From contig JAMWZC010000001.1 in assembly GCA_024304985.1 (NCBI GenBank), positions 310,001-374,000 of the forward strand: a stretch of DNA of 64,000 nt. The letters run 5' to 3'. This document shows, piece after piece, positions 1 to 9,373 of the stretch; the first letter of the stretch is position 1; every line of letters starts with the position of its first letter. The notes below the pieces were generated by a model. It had not been told where the DNA came from. It ran no database searches and worked only from the letters and a program-made list of their open reading frames with translations. Source of the DNA: Paracoccaceae bacterium (GTDB lineage Bacteria > Pseudomonadota > Alphaproteobacteria > Rhodobacterales > Rhodobacteraceae). The position numbers and the translations under genes are program-made.

Positions 1-740
1 GGACCGTGCCGGTCTGGGCGCATATCCCGCTGATCCATGGCCCCGATGGCAAGAAATTGTCCAAGCGGCATGGCGCGCTGGGTGTCGAGGAATATCAGGC
101 GCTTGGCTATCCTGCTGCGGGTATGCGCAACTATCTGACACGTCTGGGCTGGAGCCATGGAGATGACGAGTTCTTCACCGATGCCCAAGCGCTGGCATGG
201 TTCGATCTGGCGGGAATCGGCAAGTCACCGGCCCGGCTGGATTTCAAGAAACTTGAAAACATCTGCGGTCAGCATATCGCTGCGACCCCCGATGCCGCGC
301 TGCTGCATGAGCTGATGGATTTCATGGTCGCAACGGGACAGCCCGCCCTGGCCTCCCACAAGAAAGCCATGCTTTACGCCGCCATGCCACATCTGAAAGA
401 ACGGGCGAAGACTTTCTTCGAACTTCTTGAAAAGGCTGAGTTCATCCTTGCCGATCGCCCGATCGTGGCGGATGAGAAAGCGGCGGTGCATCTCAACGAT
501 GTATCCCGTGGTATACTGAGAGAATTGACGCCGCATTTGCAAAATGCTAGCTGGACCCGGGGCGATCTTGAACACGTCCTGAACGAATTCGCACAGACGC
601 AGGGAATGACTTTCGGCAAGCTGGCTGGCCCCATGCGGGCGGCCCTCGCAGGGCGCAGCGCTACGCCGAGTGTGTTCGACATGATGTTGGTGCTGGGCCG
701 CGAGGAGAGCCTTGCCCGCCTGACAGATGCCGCCGCCTGA
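1..740 (+). CDS. gltX: Glutamyl-tRNA synthetase, C-terminal part (cut by window edge)
   Basis: Class I aminoacyl-tRNA synthetase that charges tRNA(Glu) with glutamate. The gene begins before the window; the reading frame is already open at base 3 and closes with TGA at 738-740. The visible part starts in the catalytic domain: the [12 protein letters not shown] segment at about 36-74 holds the KLSKR version of the KMSKS loop that binds ATP. The rest is the helical anticodon-binding domain, including the usual [13 protein letters not shown] stretch. Citrate synthase follows after 82 bp on the same strand. The family call is secure. Whether this is the main GltX or a second copy with altered tRNA specificity, as in some alphaproteobacteria with two copies, cannot be told from this part. 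Confidence 0.95.
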   Translation, partial: TVPVWAHIPLIHGPDGKKLSKRHGALGVEEYQALGYPAAGMRNYLTRLGWSHGDDEFFTDAQALAWFDLAGIGKSPARLDFKKLENICGQHIAATPDAALLHELMDFMVATGQPALASHKKAMLYAAMPHLKERAKTFFELLEKAEFILADRPIVADEKAAVHLNDVSRGILRELTPHLQNASWTRGDLEHVLNEFAQTQGMTFGKLAGPMRAALAGRSATPSVFDMMLVLGREESLARLTDAAA

Positions 741-822
741 GATCGGTTCATCCTTTCTTCAGGCGTTCAGAATAGAAAGGCGGTCCCGATCTGCGGGCAT
801 CGCCAGTGAGGAAGGGACGAAA

Positions 823-2118
823 ATGACGACACCCAGCAAGACAGCGACGCTCAGCTTCGATGGCAAGAGTTTCGAATTGCCCATGTACACTCCGACGGCG
901 GGTCCCGAAGTGCTGGACATCCGCAAGCTTTACGCACAGGCGGGTGTGTTCACCTATGATCCCGGCTATACCTCGACCGCAAGCTGCGACAGCACCATCA
1001 CCTATATCGACGGGGATGAGGGTATTCTGCTGCATCGTGGGTATCCGATTGACCAGCTGGCCTCCAAGTCGCATTTCCTCGAAGTCTGCTACCTGCTGCT
1101 TTACGGTGAGCTGCCTTCTTCCGCGCAGCTTGAGGATTTCGAGACGCGGGTGACGCGCCACACGATGATCCACGAGCAGATGCACAACTTCTTCCGCGGT
1201 TTCCGCCGCGACGCACATCCAATGGCCACCATGGTGGGGGTTGTCGGTGCGATGTCCGCTTTCTATCACGACTCGCTTGATGTGAGCGATCCCTGGCAGC
1301 GCGAAGTGGCCTCGATCCGTCTGATCGCCAAGATGCCGACGATTGCGGCGATGGCGTATAAATACTCCATCGGCCAGCCTTTCGTCTATCCGCGCAACGA
1401 TCTGGATTACGCGGCGAACTTCCTGCACATGTGCTTCTCGGTGCCGGCCGAAACCTATCACGTGAACCCGATCGTCAGCCGCGCGATGGACCGCATCCTG
1501 ACGCTGCATGCCGATCACGAGCAGAACGCGTCGACCTCGACCGTGCGTCTGGCCTCGTCCTCGGGGGCGAACCCCTTTGCCTGCATCGCCGCAGGCATCG
1601 CCTGCCTCTGGGGCCCCGCGCATGGCGGCGCGAACCAGGCTTGCCTTGAAATGCTGCGCGAGATCGGGACCGTGGACCGCATTCCCGAGTTCATCGCCCG
1701 CGCCAAGGACAAGAACGATCCCTTCCGCCTGATGGGCTTTGGCCACCGCGTATACAAGAACACCGATCCGCGCGCCAAAGTGCTAAAGCAGTCGGCGGAT
1801 GAGGTGCTGGAACTGCTGGGCGTTCATGACAACCCGCTGTTGCAGGTTGCCAAGGAGCTGGAGCATGTTGCTCTGAATGATCCCTATTTCATCGAGAAGA
1901 AGCTGTTCCCGAACGTAGATTTCTACTCGGGCATCATTCTTGAGGCGATGGGTTTCCCCACTTCGATGTTCACGCCCATCTTCGCGCTGTCGCGCACGGT
2001 GGGCTGGGTCAGCCAGTGGAAAGAGATGATCGCCGATCCGCAGATGAAGATCGGCCGTCCGCGTCAGCTCTATATGGGTGAAACCGCACGTGTTTACGTC
2101 GATATCGAAAACCGCTAA
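823..2118 (+). CDS. gltA: Citrate synthase (type II)
   Basis: Condenses acetyl-CoA with oxaloacetate to citrate, the entry step of the TCA cycle, in the cytosol. It is 431 residues, the usual length of the hexameric bacterial form. The catalytic triad is visible: His267 in WGPAHGGAN, His308 in GFGHRVY and Asp366 in NVDFYSG, close to E. coli His264, His305 and Asp362. An upstream in-frame extension exists, but the ATG at 823 has an AGGAAGGGA ribosome site about 5 nt ahead and yields the normal N-terminus, so I chose it. It lies downstream of gltX on the same strand and ends at a strong hairpin terminator. Confidence 0.97.
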   Translation: MTTPSKTATLSFDGKSFELPMYTPTAGPEVLDIRKLYAQAGVFTYDPGYTSTASCDSTITYIDGDEGILLHRGYPIDQLASKSHFLEVCYLLLYGELPSSAQLEDFETRVTRHTMIHEQMHNFFRGFRRDAHPMATMVGVVGAMSAFYHDSLDVSDPWQREVASIRLIAKMPTIAAMAYKYSIGQPFVYPRNDLDYAANFLHMCFSVPAETYHVNPIVSRAMDRILTLHADHEQNASTSTVRLASSSGANPFACIAAGIACLWGPAHGGANQACLEMLREIGTVDRIPEFIARAKDKNDPFRLMGFGHRVYKNTDPRAKVLKQSADEVLELLGVHDNPLLQVAKELEHVALNDPYFIEKKLFPNVDFYSGIILEAMGFPTSMFTPIFALSRTVGWVSQWKEMIADPQMKIGRPRQLYMGETARVYVDIENR

Positions 2119-2140
2119 GGATTTCGGACCAGACTAAAGA

Positions 2141-2165
2141 AACGGCGCCCAAAGGGCGCCGTTTT
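2141..2165 (+). terminator. Rho-independent terminator after gltA
   Basis: Perfect stem AACGGCGCCC / GGGCGCCGTT with an AAA loop followed by a TTTT run, starting 22 nt after the gltA stop codon. It should end the gltX-gltA transcripts and also separates them from the convergent crotonase gene. Confidence 0.85.
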
Positions 2166-2216
2166 GCGTTTCATCAAATGTCTCGAAAATGTCGTCTGCC
2201 TGCGGGATCAGAAGCC

Positions 2217-2993
2217 TTAGCGCCCCTCGAAACTGGCGGGGCGCTTTTCAAGAAAGGCCAAAACGCCCTCCTTGAAGTCGCGGGTCTTGCCGCAGGTGCC
2301 CTGAAAGCGGCCTTCCAGCGCCAGCTGATCCTCAAGGCTGTTATCCCAGCTGCCCCGGATCGCCTGCTTCACATGGGCATAGGCCACGGTCGGGCCCTTG
2401 GCCAGATGCGCGGCCCGCGCGCGCCATGTGGCGTCAAAGGCATCATCGGCCACCGCCTCCCAGATCAGGCCCCAGTCATCGGCCTGTTGCGCGCTGATCT
2501 TGTCGGCAAAAAGGGCCGCTCCCATCGCCTTTGCAGTGCCCATCTGGCGCGTCATCCAATAGGTGCCGCCCGCATCGGGGATCAGGCCAATCCGGGTGAA
2601 TGCCTGCAGGAAATAGGCGCTTTGCGTGGCGATCACCACATCGGCCGCCAGCGCCAGATTGGCCCCTGCCCCGGCAGCGGCCCCGTTCACGGCGCTGATT
2701 GTCGGGATCGGGCAATCATAGATCGCCTGCAGCATGGGCAGGTATTCGTCGCGGAGCGTGCGCTCCATATCCAGGTTGGCGGCATTGGCCCGGTCGCTGA
2801 GATCCTGGCCCGAGCAGAAGGCGCGGCCCGCCCCTGTCAGCACCAGAACCCGCGCCTCCTTGCCGGCCGTGCGCGCCGCATCGGCGATTTCGGCCCGCAT
2901 CTGGGTATTCAGCGCGTTCATCTTGTCCGCGCGATTGAGGGTCAGCACCGCGACATCGTCGGTGATGTCCAGCGTGATGGTCTGATACTCCAT
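2217..2993 (-). CDS. Enoyl-CoA hydratase/isomerase family protein, PaaG-like
   Basis: Crotonase-fold acyl-CoA enzyme of 258 residues. The oxyanion-hole segments are the AFCSGQDL region and the NGAAAGAGANLALAAD region. The active-site segment reads GLIPDAGGTYW: the position that is Glu in true hydratases is Asp, as in PaaG-type isomerases (ring-1,2-epoxyphenylacetyl-CoA isomerase), so isomerase activity is more likely than hydration. No other paa gene is visible nearby, so a role in phenylacetate breakdown is not supported by context and the substrate stays open. The start ATG is preceded by AAGGAGAGG. It lies 78 bp downstream of ccmH on the same strand and may be cotranscribed. Confidence 0.85.
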   Translation of the reverse strand: MEYQTITLDITDDVAVLTLNRADKMNALNTQMRAEIADAARTAGKEARVLVLTGAGRAFCSGQDLSDRANAANLDMERTLRDEYLPMLQAIYDCPIPTISAVNGAAAGAGANLALAADVVIATQSAYFLQAFTRIGLIPDAGGTYWMTRQMGTAKAMGAALFADKISAQQADDWGLIWEAVADDAFDATWRARAAHLAKGPTVAYAHVKQAIRGSWDNSLEDQLALEGRFQGTCGKTRDFKEGVLAFLEKRPASFEGR

Positions 2994-3071
2994 GGGATCG
3001 GCCTCTCCTTGTCTCCGCCTCGTCGCGCCACCTTATCGCAGCGGATCACAAGGAAAAGATCAAACCCGGCG

Positions 3072-3557
3072 TCAGTCTTCCAGAATCTTGCTGAGCTTGG
3101 CCTTTTCCTCATCGCTCAACTGGCCCGGTCCCGTCTCAGTCGCAGATTGACGCGTGCGCAGATAGGAAAAGCCAACCCCAAGCGCCAGAAGCATCATCAA
3201 CGGGCCAGCGGCCCATAGCAGCCAATTTGCCCCGCCCGTGGTCGGTTTCAGCAGGGCATATTCGCCGTAGCGATCCACGATGAATTCCACGACCTCCTGA
3301 TCGCTGTCCCCGGCAACCAGACGCTCGCGCACAAGGAGACGCATGTCGCGGGCCAGTTCGGCATTGGATTCGTCGATACTTTCGTTCCGGCAAACCATGC
3401 AGCGCAACCCCCGCGACAATTCGCGGGCGCGCGCCTCAAGGTCAGGATCGTCGAGCACCTCGTCGGGTTGCACCGCATAGGCGGAGATGGCCGTCACGAG
3501 TGACAACGGCGCGACACCGGCCAAGGCCAGCCACAGGGCCATGAACAGACGGGTCAT
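3072..3557 (-). CDS. ccmH: Cytochrome c-type biogenesis protein CcmH
   Basis: Membrane-anchored thiol oxidoreductase of cytochrome c maturation; it reduces the CxxC haem-binding site of apocytochrome c and works with CcmF. It is 161 residues: signal segment at about 1-29, the LRCMVC redox motif (Cys53, Cys56) followed by RNESIDESNA, and a C-terminal membrane helix around residues 106-130. The length fits the short alphaproteobacterial CcmH/CycL without the TPR part found in E. coli CcmH. Its start overlaps the ccmF stop by 4 bp (ATGA), indicating translational coupling. Confidence 0.95.
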   Translation of the reverse strand: MTRLFMALWLALAGVAPLSLVTAISAYAVQPDEVLDDPDLEARARELSRGLRCMVCRNESIDESNAELARDMRLLVRERLVAGDSDQEVVEFIVDRYGEYALLKPTTGGANWLLWAAGPLMMLLALGVGFSYLRTRQSATETGPGQLSDEEKAKLSKILED

Positions 3558-5530
3558 TCCGCAGGTACCCCTGCCGTCGGTTCGCGTCGTGCGGCCCCGG
3601 CGGCCACACGGAAGCGACGGTCGCTGATGCTGAGCATGCCCCCCAGCGCCATCAGGATGGTGCCTCCCCAGATCCAGTTGGCCAGGGGCTTGTAATAGGT
3701 GCGGATTGCCCAGCCACCATTGGCCTGCGGATCACCGATCACCACATAGACATCGCGCCAGAAGCCGATATCGATCGCCGCCTCGGTCGTGGGCATTTGC
3801 GCCACCGGATAGAACCGCTTTTCTGGCGTGAGCGTAGAGATCGCCCGTCCGTCGCGGGACAGATCAACCCAGCCCATGGTCGAGATGTAATTGGGCCCTT
3901 CGATCCGCTGCACATCGGTCAGGGACAGGGTGAAGCCTGCCACCTCGAACGGTTCGTTGAACTGCACGACGCGGATGTCTTCCTGCTGCCATGCCAGAAG
4001 CCCGGCAATGCCCAGCATGGTCACACCAAGCCCGCCATGGGCCACGGCCTTGCCCCAATCAGCGCGTGGCAGGCGGCCCAACCGCGACAGGCGCCCCGCG
4101 ACGGCCCCACGCCCGGTGCGCGACCAGACATCGACCATCGCGCCGGAAATCAGCCATGTGCCAAGGAACAGGCCCACTGGCCCCAGCGCCGAGCGACCTG
4201 TCTGCATGGCGAAGGCCAGGACAGCAACCGACAGCGCCAGAACGAAAGCCGGGATGAGTGGCCGGAGACTTCGTCCCAGTTCCGCCCGCTTCCACGGCAT
4301 CATCGCGCCAATCGGCAGGATCGCGCCAAGGACCACCATGAAGGGGGTAAAGGCCATGTCAAAGAAGGGCGGACCGACCGAAAGCTTGCGGTCGAACAGC
4401 ATCTCGGCCACCAGCGGCCAGATGGTGCCGATGAAGACGACGAAACAGGACACCGCCAGCAGGATATTGTTCATGACCAGTGCGCTTTCGCGGCTGACAA
4501 GGCTGAACACGCCCTTGGCTTCCATCGAACTGGCGCGAGCGGCGAACAGGGTCAAGGCCCCCCCCATGAAGAAGCCAAGGATCATCAGGATGAACACGCC
4601 GCGTTCGGGATCATTGGCAAAGGCATGGACCGATGTGATGACGCCCGACCGCACGATGAATGTGCCGATCAGCGAGAAACCGAAGGCCAGGATCGCCAGA
4701 AGAATCGTCCAGCTTTTCAGGCTTTCGCGTTTTTCCACCACGATGGAGGAGTGAAGCAGGGCAGCCGCCAGAAGCCATGGCATGAAGCTGGCATTTTCGA
4801 CCGGGTCCCAGAACCAGAAACCACCCCAGCCAAGCTCGTAATAGGCCCACCAGCTTCCAAGGCCGATCCCGATGGTCAGGTTGACCCAAGCCAGCAGCGT
4901 CCAGGGGCGCACCCAACGCCCCCAGGCCGCATCCACGCGCCCTTCGATCAGGGCCGCCACGGCAAAGGAAAAGGCAAGGCTCAGCCCCACGTAACCCAGA
5001 TACAGAAACGGCGGGTGAAAGGCCAAGCCGGGATCTTGAAGCAGCGGGTTCAGATCCTGCCCGTCAAAGGGCGGCACGCTCATGCGGATGAAGGGGTTCG
5101 AGGTGAAGATGATGAAGGCGAAGAAAGCGACCGCCACCGAGGATTGCACCGCCAGCACGCGGGCCTTGAGCGTGGGTGGAAGGTTGCCCCCGAACCATGC
5201 GGCCATGGCGCCGAACAGGGTCAGGATCAGCACCCAAAGAAGCATCGACCCCTCATGGTTACCCCAGACGCCGCTGATCTTGTAAATCATGGGCTTGAGG
5301 GAATGCGAGTTCTGCACCACCAGCGCCACCGAGAAATCGGAGGTCACGAAAGCATAGGTCAGCGCGCCAAAGGAAAACGCGGTCAGCATGAACTGCGCGT
5401 TGGCGGCGGGTTCAGCCATCGCCATCCAGCCCGGCCAGCGTTGATGCGCGCCAATCAGCGGCACCACCGCCTGCACGCAGGCGACGAGAAAGGCGAGGAT
5501 GAGGGCGAAATGTCCAAGTTCTACTATCAT
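3554..5530 (-). CDS. ccmF: Haem lyase CcmF
   Basis: Large integral membrane haem lyase that attaches haem to apocytochrome c on the periplasmic side, taking haem from CcmE. It is 658 residues with many hydrophobic helices. The WWD haem-handling signature is clear (WGGFWFWDPVENASFMPWL), and GNHEGSMLLW and the HPPFLYLGYVG segment are family hallmarks. It is translationally coupled to ccmH downstream. In the usual Rhodobacterales order ccmE would directly precede it; here a lysis gene pair lies in between (5640-6883). The 109 bp upstream of the start may hold its own promoter. Confidence 0.97.
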   Translation of the reverse strand: MIVELGHFALILAFLVACVQAVVPLIGAHQRWPGWMAMAEPAANAQFMLTAFSFGALTYAFVTSDFSVALVVQNSHSLKPMIYKISGVWGNHEGSMLLWVLILTLFGAMAAWFGGNLPPTLKARVLAVQSSVAVAFFAFIIFTSNPFIRMSVPPFDGQDLNPLLQDPGLAFHPPFLYLGYVGLSLAFSFAVAALIEGRVDAAWGRWVRPWTLLAWVNLTIGIGLGSWWAYYELGWGGFWFWDPVENASFMPWLLAAALLHSSIVVEKRESLKSWTILLAILAFGFSLIGTFIVRSGVITSVHAFANDPERGVFILMILGFFMGGALTLFAARASSMEAKGVFSLVSRESALVMNNILLAVSCFVVFIGTIWPLVAEMLFDRKLSVGPPFFDMAFTPFMVVLGAILPIGAMMPWKRAELGRSLRPLIPAFVLALSVAVLAFAMQTGRSALGPVGLFLGTWLISGAMVDVWSRTGRGAVAGRLSRLGRLPRADWGKAVAHGGLGVTMLGIAGLLAWQQEDIRVVQFNEPFEVAGFTLSLTDVQRIEGPNYISTMGWVDLSRDGRAISTLTPEKRFYPVAQMPTTEAAIDIGFWRDVYVVIGDPQANGGWAIRTYYKPLANWIWGGTILMALGGMLSISDRRFRVAAGAARREPTAGVPAE

Positions 5531-5639
5531 GGGCCTGTTATAGGGCCTGCATCAGGACGCTCCAAACGGAATCGGTATTCCGCGGTGTTCACATTGTCGC
5601 GGCCCTTCTGCCTTTCGGGGGCTTGGTGCGGCCGCCATC

Positions 5640-6242
5640 TCACCGTCCGCCAAGCGGGTCGGCATGCGGCGTGGACGCGGCAGCGTTACGCCAATCGGTC
5701 AGGGCCGGATTGTCGGCCTCTGACATGGCCGGGTGATGTGCGTCAGGAAGGCTGTCGGCCGTCGTGCTACTCCCCGCTTCCAGCGCGCGCAGGGTCTTGA
5801 GGTTGTCCACCACCTGCGGGACCTGCGCCATGCTTTGCGCGACACGCATCTGAAACTCCTGCCCTTTCGCCTGATGGCGCGCACCGAAGTAGAAGGAAAC
5901 GATAGCGCCCAGCAGCCACCAGAGCGGCTCGGGTACCAGTGCAATCCCCTGCATCCGGCTGGCGAACCAGACGGGATCGACCATGGCCGAGACGAAAAGC
6001 CCCAGCGTTCCCAAGGCCATCATGGGGCGCGGCAAGCGATTGGCGGCATCGACGGCCCGGTCGAACCAGCCCTGCCGGGCCAGTGCGAATTCCGCTCCGA
6101 ATTGCGACAGGGCGGCTTGCCTCAGGGCGATCTCGCGGTTGGCGCCCTCTTCCGCATTCTCGCGAAAGACCTCGGCCGTTTCGCGCAGGACATTGCGCCC
6201 CCCGCCGAATATCGCGCCCAGAATCGTGTCGATCAATGCCAT
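5640..6242 (-). CDS. Holin, GTA-holin (3TM) family
   Basis: Small membrane protein of 200 residues that resembles the holin family tied to gene-transfer-agent release. An amphipathic N-terminal third (MALIDTILGAIFGGG, then a charged helix) is followed by two clear hydrophobic segments (about residues 73-90 and 103-122) and a soluble, poorly conserved tail. Holins make the inner-membrane lesion that lets an endolysin reach the murein. Its start overlaps the end of the endolysin gene by 10 bp, the compact arrangement of phage lysis cassettes. No head or tail genes are in the window. The family call rests on remembered sequence pattern; the lysis role is inferred mainly from the pairing with the endolysin. 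Confidence 0.8.
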   Translation of the reverse strand: MALIDTILGAIFGGGRNVLRETAEVFRENAEEGANREIALRQAALSQFGAEFALARQGWFDRAVDAANRLPRPMMALGTLGLFVSAMVDPVWFASRMQGIALVPEPLWWLLGAIVSFYFGARHQAKGQEFQMRVAQSMAQVPQVVDNLKTLRALEAGSSTTADSLPDAHHPAMSEADNPALTDWRNAAASTPHADPLGGR

Positions 6243-6883
6243 TGCGCGGTCCTCGCTGCGAATTCGGAAGGGCTGAGGTGATACCGGGGATGGATGAATT
6301 CCTCGGCCCGCCTGATCCAGCCGCCCTTGGTTCCCTCGCGTGTTCTGGCGAATTTGCGGCTTTCGGGGCGCAGATCGCCCAGTCGCAGGTAGTAGTTGCG
6401 CCGCGCGATTCCATAGGCGTCAGCCAGATGATCGGGCGCCGCGGCGGCAGCGGCCTGACTGGCCGCAATGGTCTGTGGGCCGACAATCCCATCGACGGTC
6501 ACGCTTTGCCCCATCTGGCGCAGCAGGCGTTGCAGGATCTTGACCGCATTGGCCCCGGCATTGACATACATGTCAAAGACGCTGGCCTGTATGCGCTCGG
6601 GCAATCGGTCAAGTCCGGGCGCATGAAAGTAGTGATCCACGAAAATCTCGGCCGCGCGGGTCTGGGTCATCGCCTCGACATCGGCGATTGTCACCCGCCC
6701 GTCGCCGGTCAGATCCAGACCCAGCCGGCGCAGGGTGCCGATGGTCACACCGTGTTTGGTCGCCCCACCCGGATCGGCCGGGTCGTTCACGAAACCACCC
6801 TCGCGCGCCACGATGTCCTGCGCGATCCGTCTGACATTATGCATAAGCCTGTTCCCGATTGATGCGGGATCAGGCTGAGGCAT
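6233..6883 (-). CDS. Peptidoglycan endolysin, glycoside hydrolase 108 type (GTA-like)
   Basis: Murein-degrading lysozyme-like enzyme of 216 residues. The N-terminal GH108 domain carries EGGFVNDPADPGG (residues 28-40) with the presumed catalytic Glu28 and GATKHGVTIG; the C-terminal part has the DGIVGPQTIAA signature of the peptidoglycan-binding type 3 domain. No signal peptide is seen, so release would need the adjacent holin. The start at 6883 lacks a good ribosome site; Met14 (codon at 6844) is an alternative that keeps the catalytic domain. It lies 48 bp downstream of ccmE on the same strand and could be cotranscribed with argC-ccmE unless it has its own promoter. Confidence 0.88.
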   Translation of the reverse strand: MPQPDPASIGNRLMHNVRRIAQDIVAREGGFVNDPADPGGATKHGVTIGTLRRLGLDLTGDGRVTIADVEAMTQTRAAEIFVDHYFHAPGLDRLPERIQASVFDMYVNAGANAVKILQRLLRQMGQSVTVDGIVGPQTIAASQAAAAAAPDHLADAYGIARRNYYLRLGDLRPESRKFARTREGTKGGWIRRAEEFIHPRYHLSPSEFAARTAQWH

Positions 6884-6931
6884 CGGGATTAATGGCAGGA
6901 AAACCCACCGGGCGGATCACCTAGCAGTGGG

Positions 6932-7396
6932 TTAACTGTCAGTGGCTTCTGCGTTCGGGTCCTTGTAGATGCCCTGTTCCTTCAGCGCGTCGATCACTTC
7001 GGCGGGCATGTAGGTTTCATCATGTTTCGCAAGGATTTCAGAGGCTTCAAAGACACCATCCACAAGGCGTCCGGTGCCTACCATGCCTTCATTCTCGCTG
7101 AAGAGGTCGGGAAGCACGCCCGTATAGACGACCGGAATACTGGCACCGCCATCGGTCACGCTGAAGCGGATCTGTTCGCCCTGCCCGCGCACGATGCTGC
7201 CTTCCTCGACCAGACCGCCGATCCGAAACACCTCGTTCGGGCCGGGCGGTTCGGCGATGATCTGGCTGGGCGCACGGAAGAAGTTGATCCCGTCGCGCAT
7301 GGCATAGCCGATCAACGCGGTCGATATGATCAGCGCCACAGCCGCCAGCGCCACGATCTGGATCCGGCGTTTCTTTTTCAGTCCACCCATGGCCAT
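6932..7396 (-). CDS. ccmE: Cytochrome c maturation haem chaperone CcmE
   Basis: Periplasmic haem chaperone anchored in the inner membrane; it binds haem covalently and passes it to CcmF. It is 154 residues with a KKKRR stop-transfer start, one membrane helix (about 13-32) and an OB-fold domain. The haem-binding His125 lies in AKHDETYMP, with Tyr129 completing the HxxxY motif. The ATG at 7396 has AAGGAG 7 nt upstream. It follows argC after 22 bp, an order known from Paracoccus and Rhodobacter relatives. Confidence 0.96.
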   Translation of the reverse strand: MAMGGLKKKRRIQIVALAAVALIISTALIGYAMRDGINFFRAPSQIIAEPPGPNEVFRIGGLVEEGSIVRGQGEQIRFSVTDGGASIPVVYTGVLPDLFSENEGMVGTGRLVDGVFEASEILAKHDETYMPAEVIDALKEQGIYKDPNAEATDS

Positions 7397-7418
7397 GCGT
7401 CGTCTCCTTGATCCCGCG

Positions 7419-8447
7419 TTACGGGAAACAGGGGGCCAGCATCAACCCCGTTGTCTCGTCTTCACCTAACATCAGATTGGCGTTTTGCAACGCCTGCCCG
7501 CTGCTACCTTTTGTCAGGTTATCCAGCGCGGCGATGATGATCGCGCGACCGGCGCGCCGGTCGGCCACCACGCCGATATGGCAGAAATTCGAACCGCGGA
7601 TATGCCGCGTGCTGGGATGCTGGCCGAAGGGAAGCACCTGCAGGAACGGCTCTTCCGCATAGGTGCTGGCCAGAACTTCATGCATGCGCGCGGCATCGCC
7701 CTTGACATAGACCGTCGCCAGAATTCCCCGGTTGGCCGGGATCAGATGCGGTGTGAACTGCACATGGACAGGCCGGCCCGCAACAGCAGAAAACTCCTGA
7801 TCGAATTCGCCCAGATGGCGATGCACCCCGCCGACGGAATAAGCGTGATAGCCTTCTGACAATTCCGCGTGAAGCAGGTTTTCCTTGAGGCTGCGGCCCG
7901 CGCCCGACACGGCGCATTTCAGATCAAGGATGATGTCATCCAGATCAATCACGCCTTCGGCAATCAGCGGGCGCAAGGCATATTGGCCCGTAGCCGCATT
8001 GCAGCCCGTCCCCGCCACCAGACGCGCGGCGCGGATCTCGGCGCGGTAGAACTCGGTCAGGCCATAGACGGCCTCGGCCTGGCATTCCAGCGCGGCATGG
8101 TCATTGCCATACCAGCGTTTGTATTCCGCAGGATCACGCAGCCGGAAATCGGCGGACAGATCCACGATCTTCAACGTCTTTGGCAGATCGCGGATCACTT
8201 CCTGCGATGTCGCATGCGGCAGCGCGCAAAAGCACAGATCGACGCCAGAGAAATCAATCTCTTCGATCTTCTGCAGCACGGGCAGGTCCAGATGGCGCAG
8301 ATGCGGGAAAACATCCGCCATGCTTTGCCCGGCCTTGGAGTTGGCCCCCATCGCGGTGATCCGCATGTTCGGATGCGTGGCGATCAGGCGGACAAGTTCT
8401 GCCCCCGTATAGCCCGAAGCCCCCAGAATAGCTATGTTATGCGGCAT
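7419..8447 (-). CDS. argC: N-acetyl-gamma-glutamyl-phosphate reductase
   Basis: NADPH-dependent reduction of N-acetylglutamyl phosphate to the semialdehyde in arginine synthesis. It is 342 residues: an N-terminal nucleotide-binding loop [10 protein letters not shown] and the catalytic cysteine in [16 protein letters not shown] chose the ATG at 8447, which starts [12 protein letters not shown] and has AGGA 8 nt ahead, over the 18-residue longer upstream option. It is the first gene of a minus-strand run continuing into ccmE. Confidence 0.96.
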   Translation of the reverse strand: MPHNIAILGASGYTGAELVRLIATHPNMRITAMGANSKAGQSMADVFPHLRHLDLPVLQKIEEIDFSGVDLCFCALPHATSQEVIRDLPKTLKIVDLSADFRLRDPAEYKRWYGNDHAALECQAEAVYGLTEFYRAEIRAARLVAGTGCNAATGQYALRPLIAEGVIDLDDIILDLKCAVSGAGRSLKENLLHAELSEGYHAYSVGGVHRHLGEFDQEFSAVAGRPVHVQFTPHLIPANRGILATVYVKGDAARMHEVLASTYAEEPFLQVLPFGQHPSTRHIRGSNFCHIGVVADRRAGRAIIIAALDNLTKGSSGQALQNANLMLGEDETTGLMLAPCFP

Positions 8448-8531
8448 GTCATCTGTCCTTGCTTGCACCGGCACCATGGCCTGCGCAGGTTGTATCATCA
8501 TCTACAGTAGAAGCGGAAACCTTGACCGGGA

Positions 8532-9347
8532 TCAACCGGCGGACCGAAAGGTGATCTGTCGTCGCAGGAATTGCGTCGCCCTGTCCGACACGCGACGCGG
8601 ATCGCCCGTGGTCAGAAACATATCCTCGGCCCCCTGCCCCAGCATCTCGGGGCGGCGGGCCAGATAGTCGGCCAGACTCTCGGCCACCAGATTGGCTTGG
8701 GAATAGACCTGCACATCCGCCCCCAACGCATCCTGAAACACTTGCTGCATCAAGGGATAATGCGTGCAGCCCAGAATCGCCGCCTCGGGCCGGGGCATCT
8801 TGCGCTTGAGAGCATCGACATGGGAGCGCACCAGCGCCTCGGCCAGGATCATATCTCCCTCTTCGATCGCATCGACAACGCCGCCACAGGCCTGCGCCTC
8901 GACATCCACGCCGATGGCACGGAACGCCAGTTCGCGCTGAAAGGCGCGGCTGGCCACGGTCGCAGGGGTCGCAAACAGGGCGACATGTTTCACCGCCACT
9001 TCACGCGGCGGCGAGTTGTCACCCCATTGCCGTTCGGTCAGCGCCTCGATCAGGGGCACGAACACACCCAGCACACGCTTGCCGGGGGGCACGCCCGCCT
9101 CCTGCATCCGGCGCAGGGCGGCCGCGCTGGCGGTGTTGCAGGCCAGGATCACCAGATCGCAGCCATGGGCCCACAGGTACTCCACGGCGGTTTTTGTCAG
9201 CTTGTAGACATCATCGGCATCGCGCACGCCATAAGGCGCGTGGGCATTGTCGCCATAATAGACAAAATGCACGTCCGGCAGCCGCTTTGTCACCGCTTCC
9301 AGAACGGTCAAGCCGCCAAGACCACTGTCGAAAATCCCTACTGCCAT
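8532..9347 (-). CDS. murI: Glutamate racemase
   Basis: Converts L- to D-glutamate for peptidoglycan, using two cysteines as acid/base: [11 protein letters not shown] and LGCTHYPLM are both intact, and the N-terminus reads [15 protein letters not shown]. It is 271 residues from the ATG at 9347, which has AAGGAC ahead. A GTG at 9377 would add 10 residues and overlap the stop of the upstream acyltransferase (GTGA); the overlap makes that start possible, but the 9347 start matches the family N-terminus better. It is probably cotranscribed with the acyltransferase. Confidence 0.95.
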   Translation of the reverse strand: MAVGIFDSGLGGLTVLEAVTKRLPDVHFVYYGDNAHAPYGVRDADDVYKLTKTAVEYLWAHGCDLVILACNTASAAALRRMQEAGVPPGKRVLGVFVPLIEALTERQWGDNSPPREVAVKHVALFATPATVASRAFQRELAFRAIGVDVEAQACGGVVDAIEEGDMILAEALVRSHVDALKRKMPRPEAAILGCTHYPLMQQVFQDALGADVQVYSQANLVAESLADYLARRPEMLGQGAEDMFLTTGDPRRVSDRATQFLRRQITFRSAG

Positions 9348-9373
9348 CGCGCGCCCGTCCTTGGGCGTGATGC

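Noticed and set aside
3797-5800. 667-codon open frame antisense to ccmF
   Set aside because: It is the third-codon-position shadow of the long GC-rich ccmF gene, has no ribosome site and reads as low-complexity Arg/His/Gln-rich sequence.
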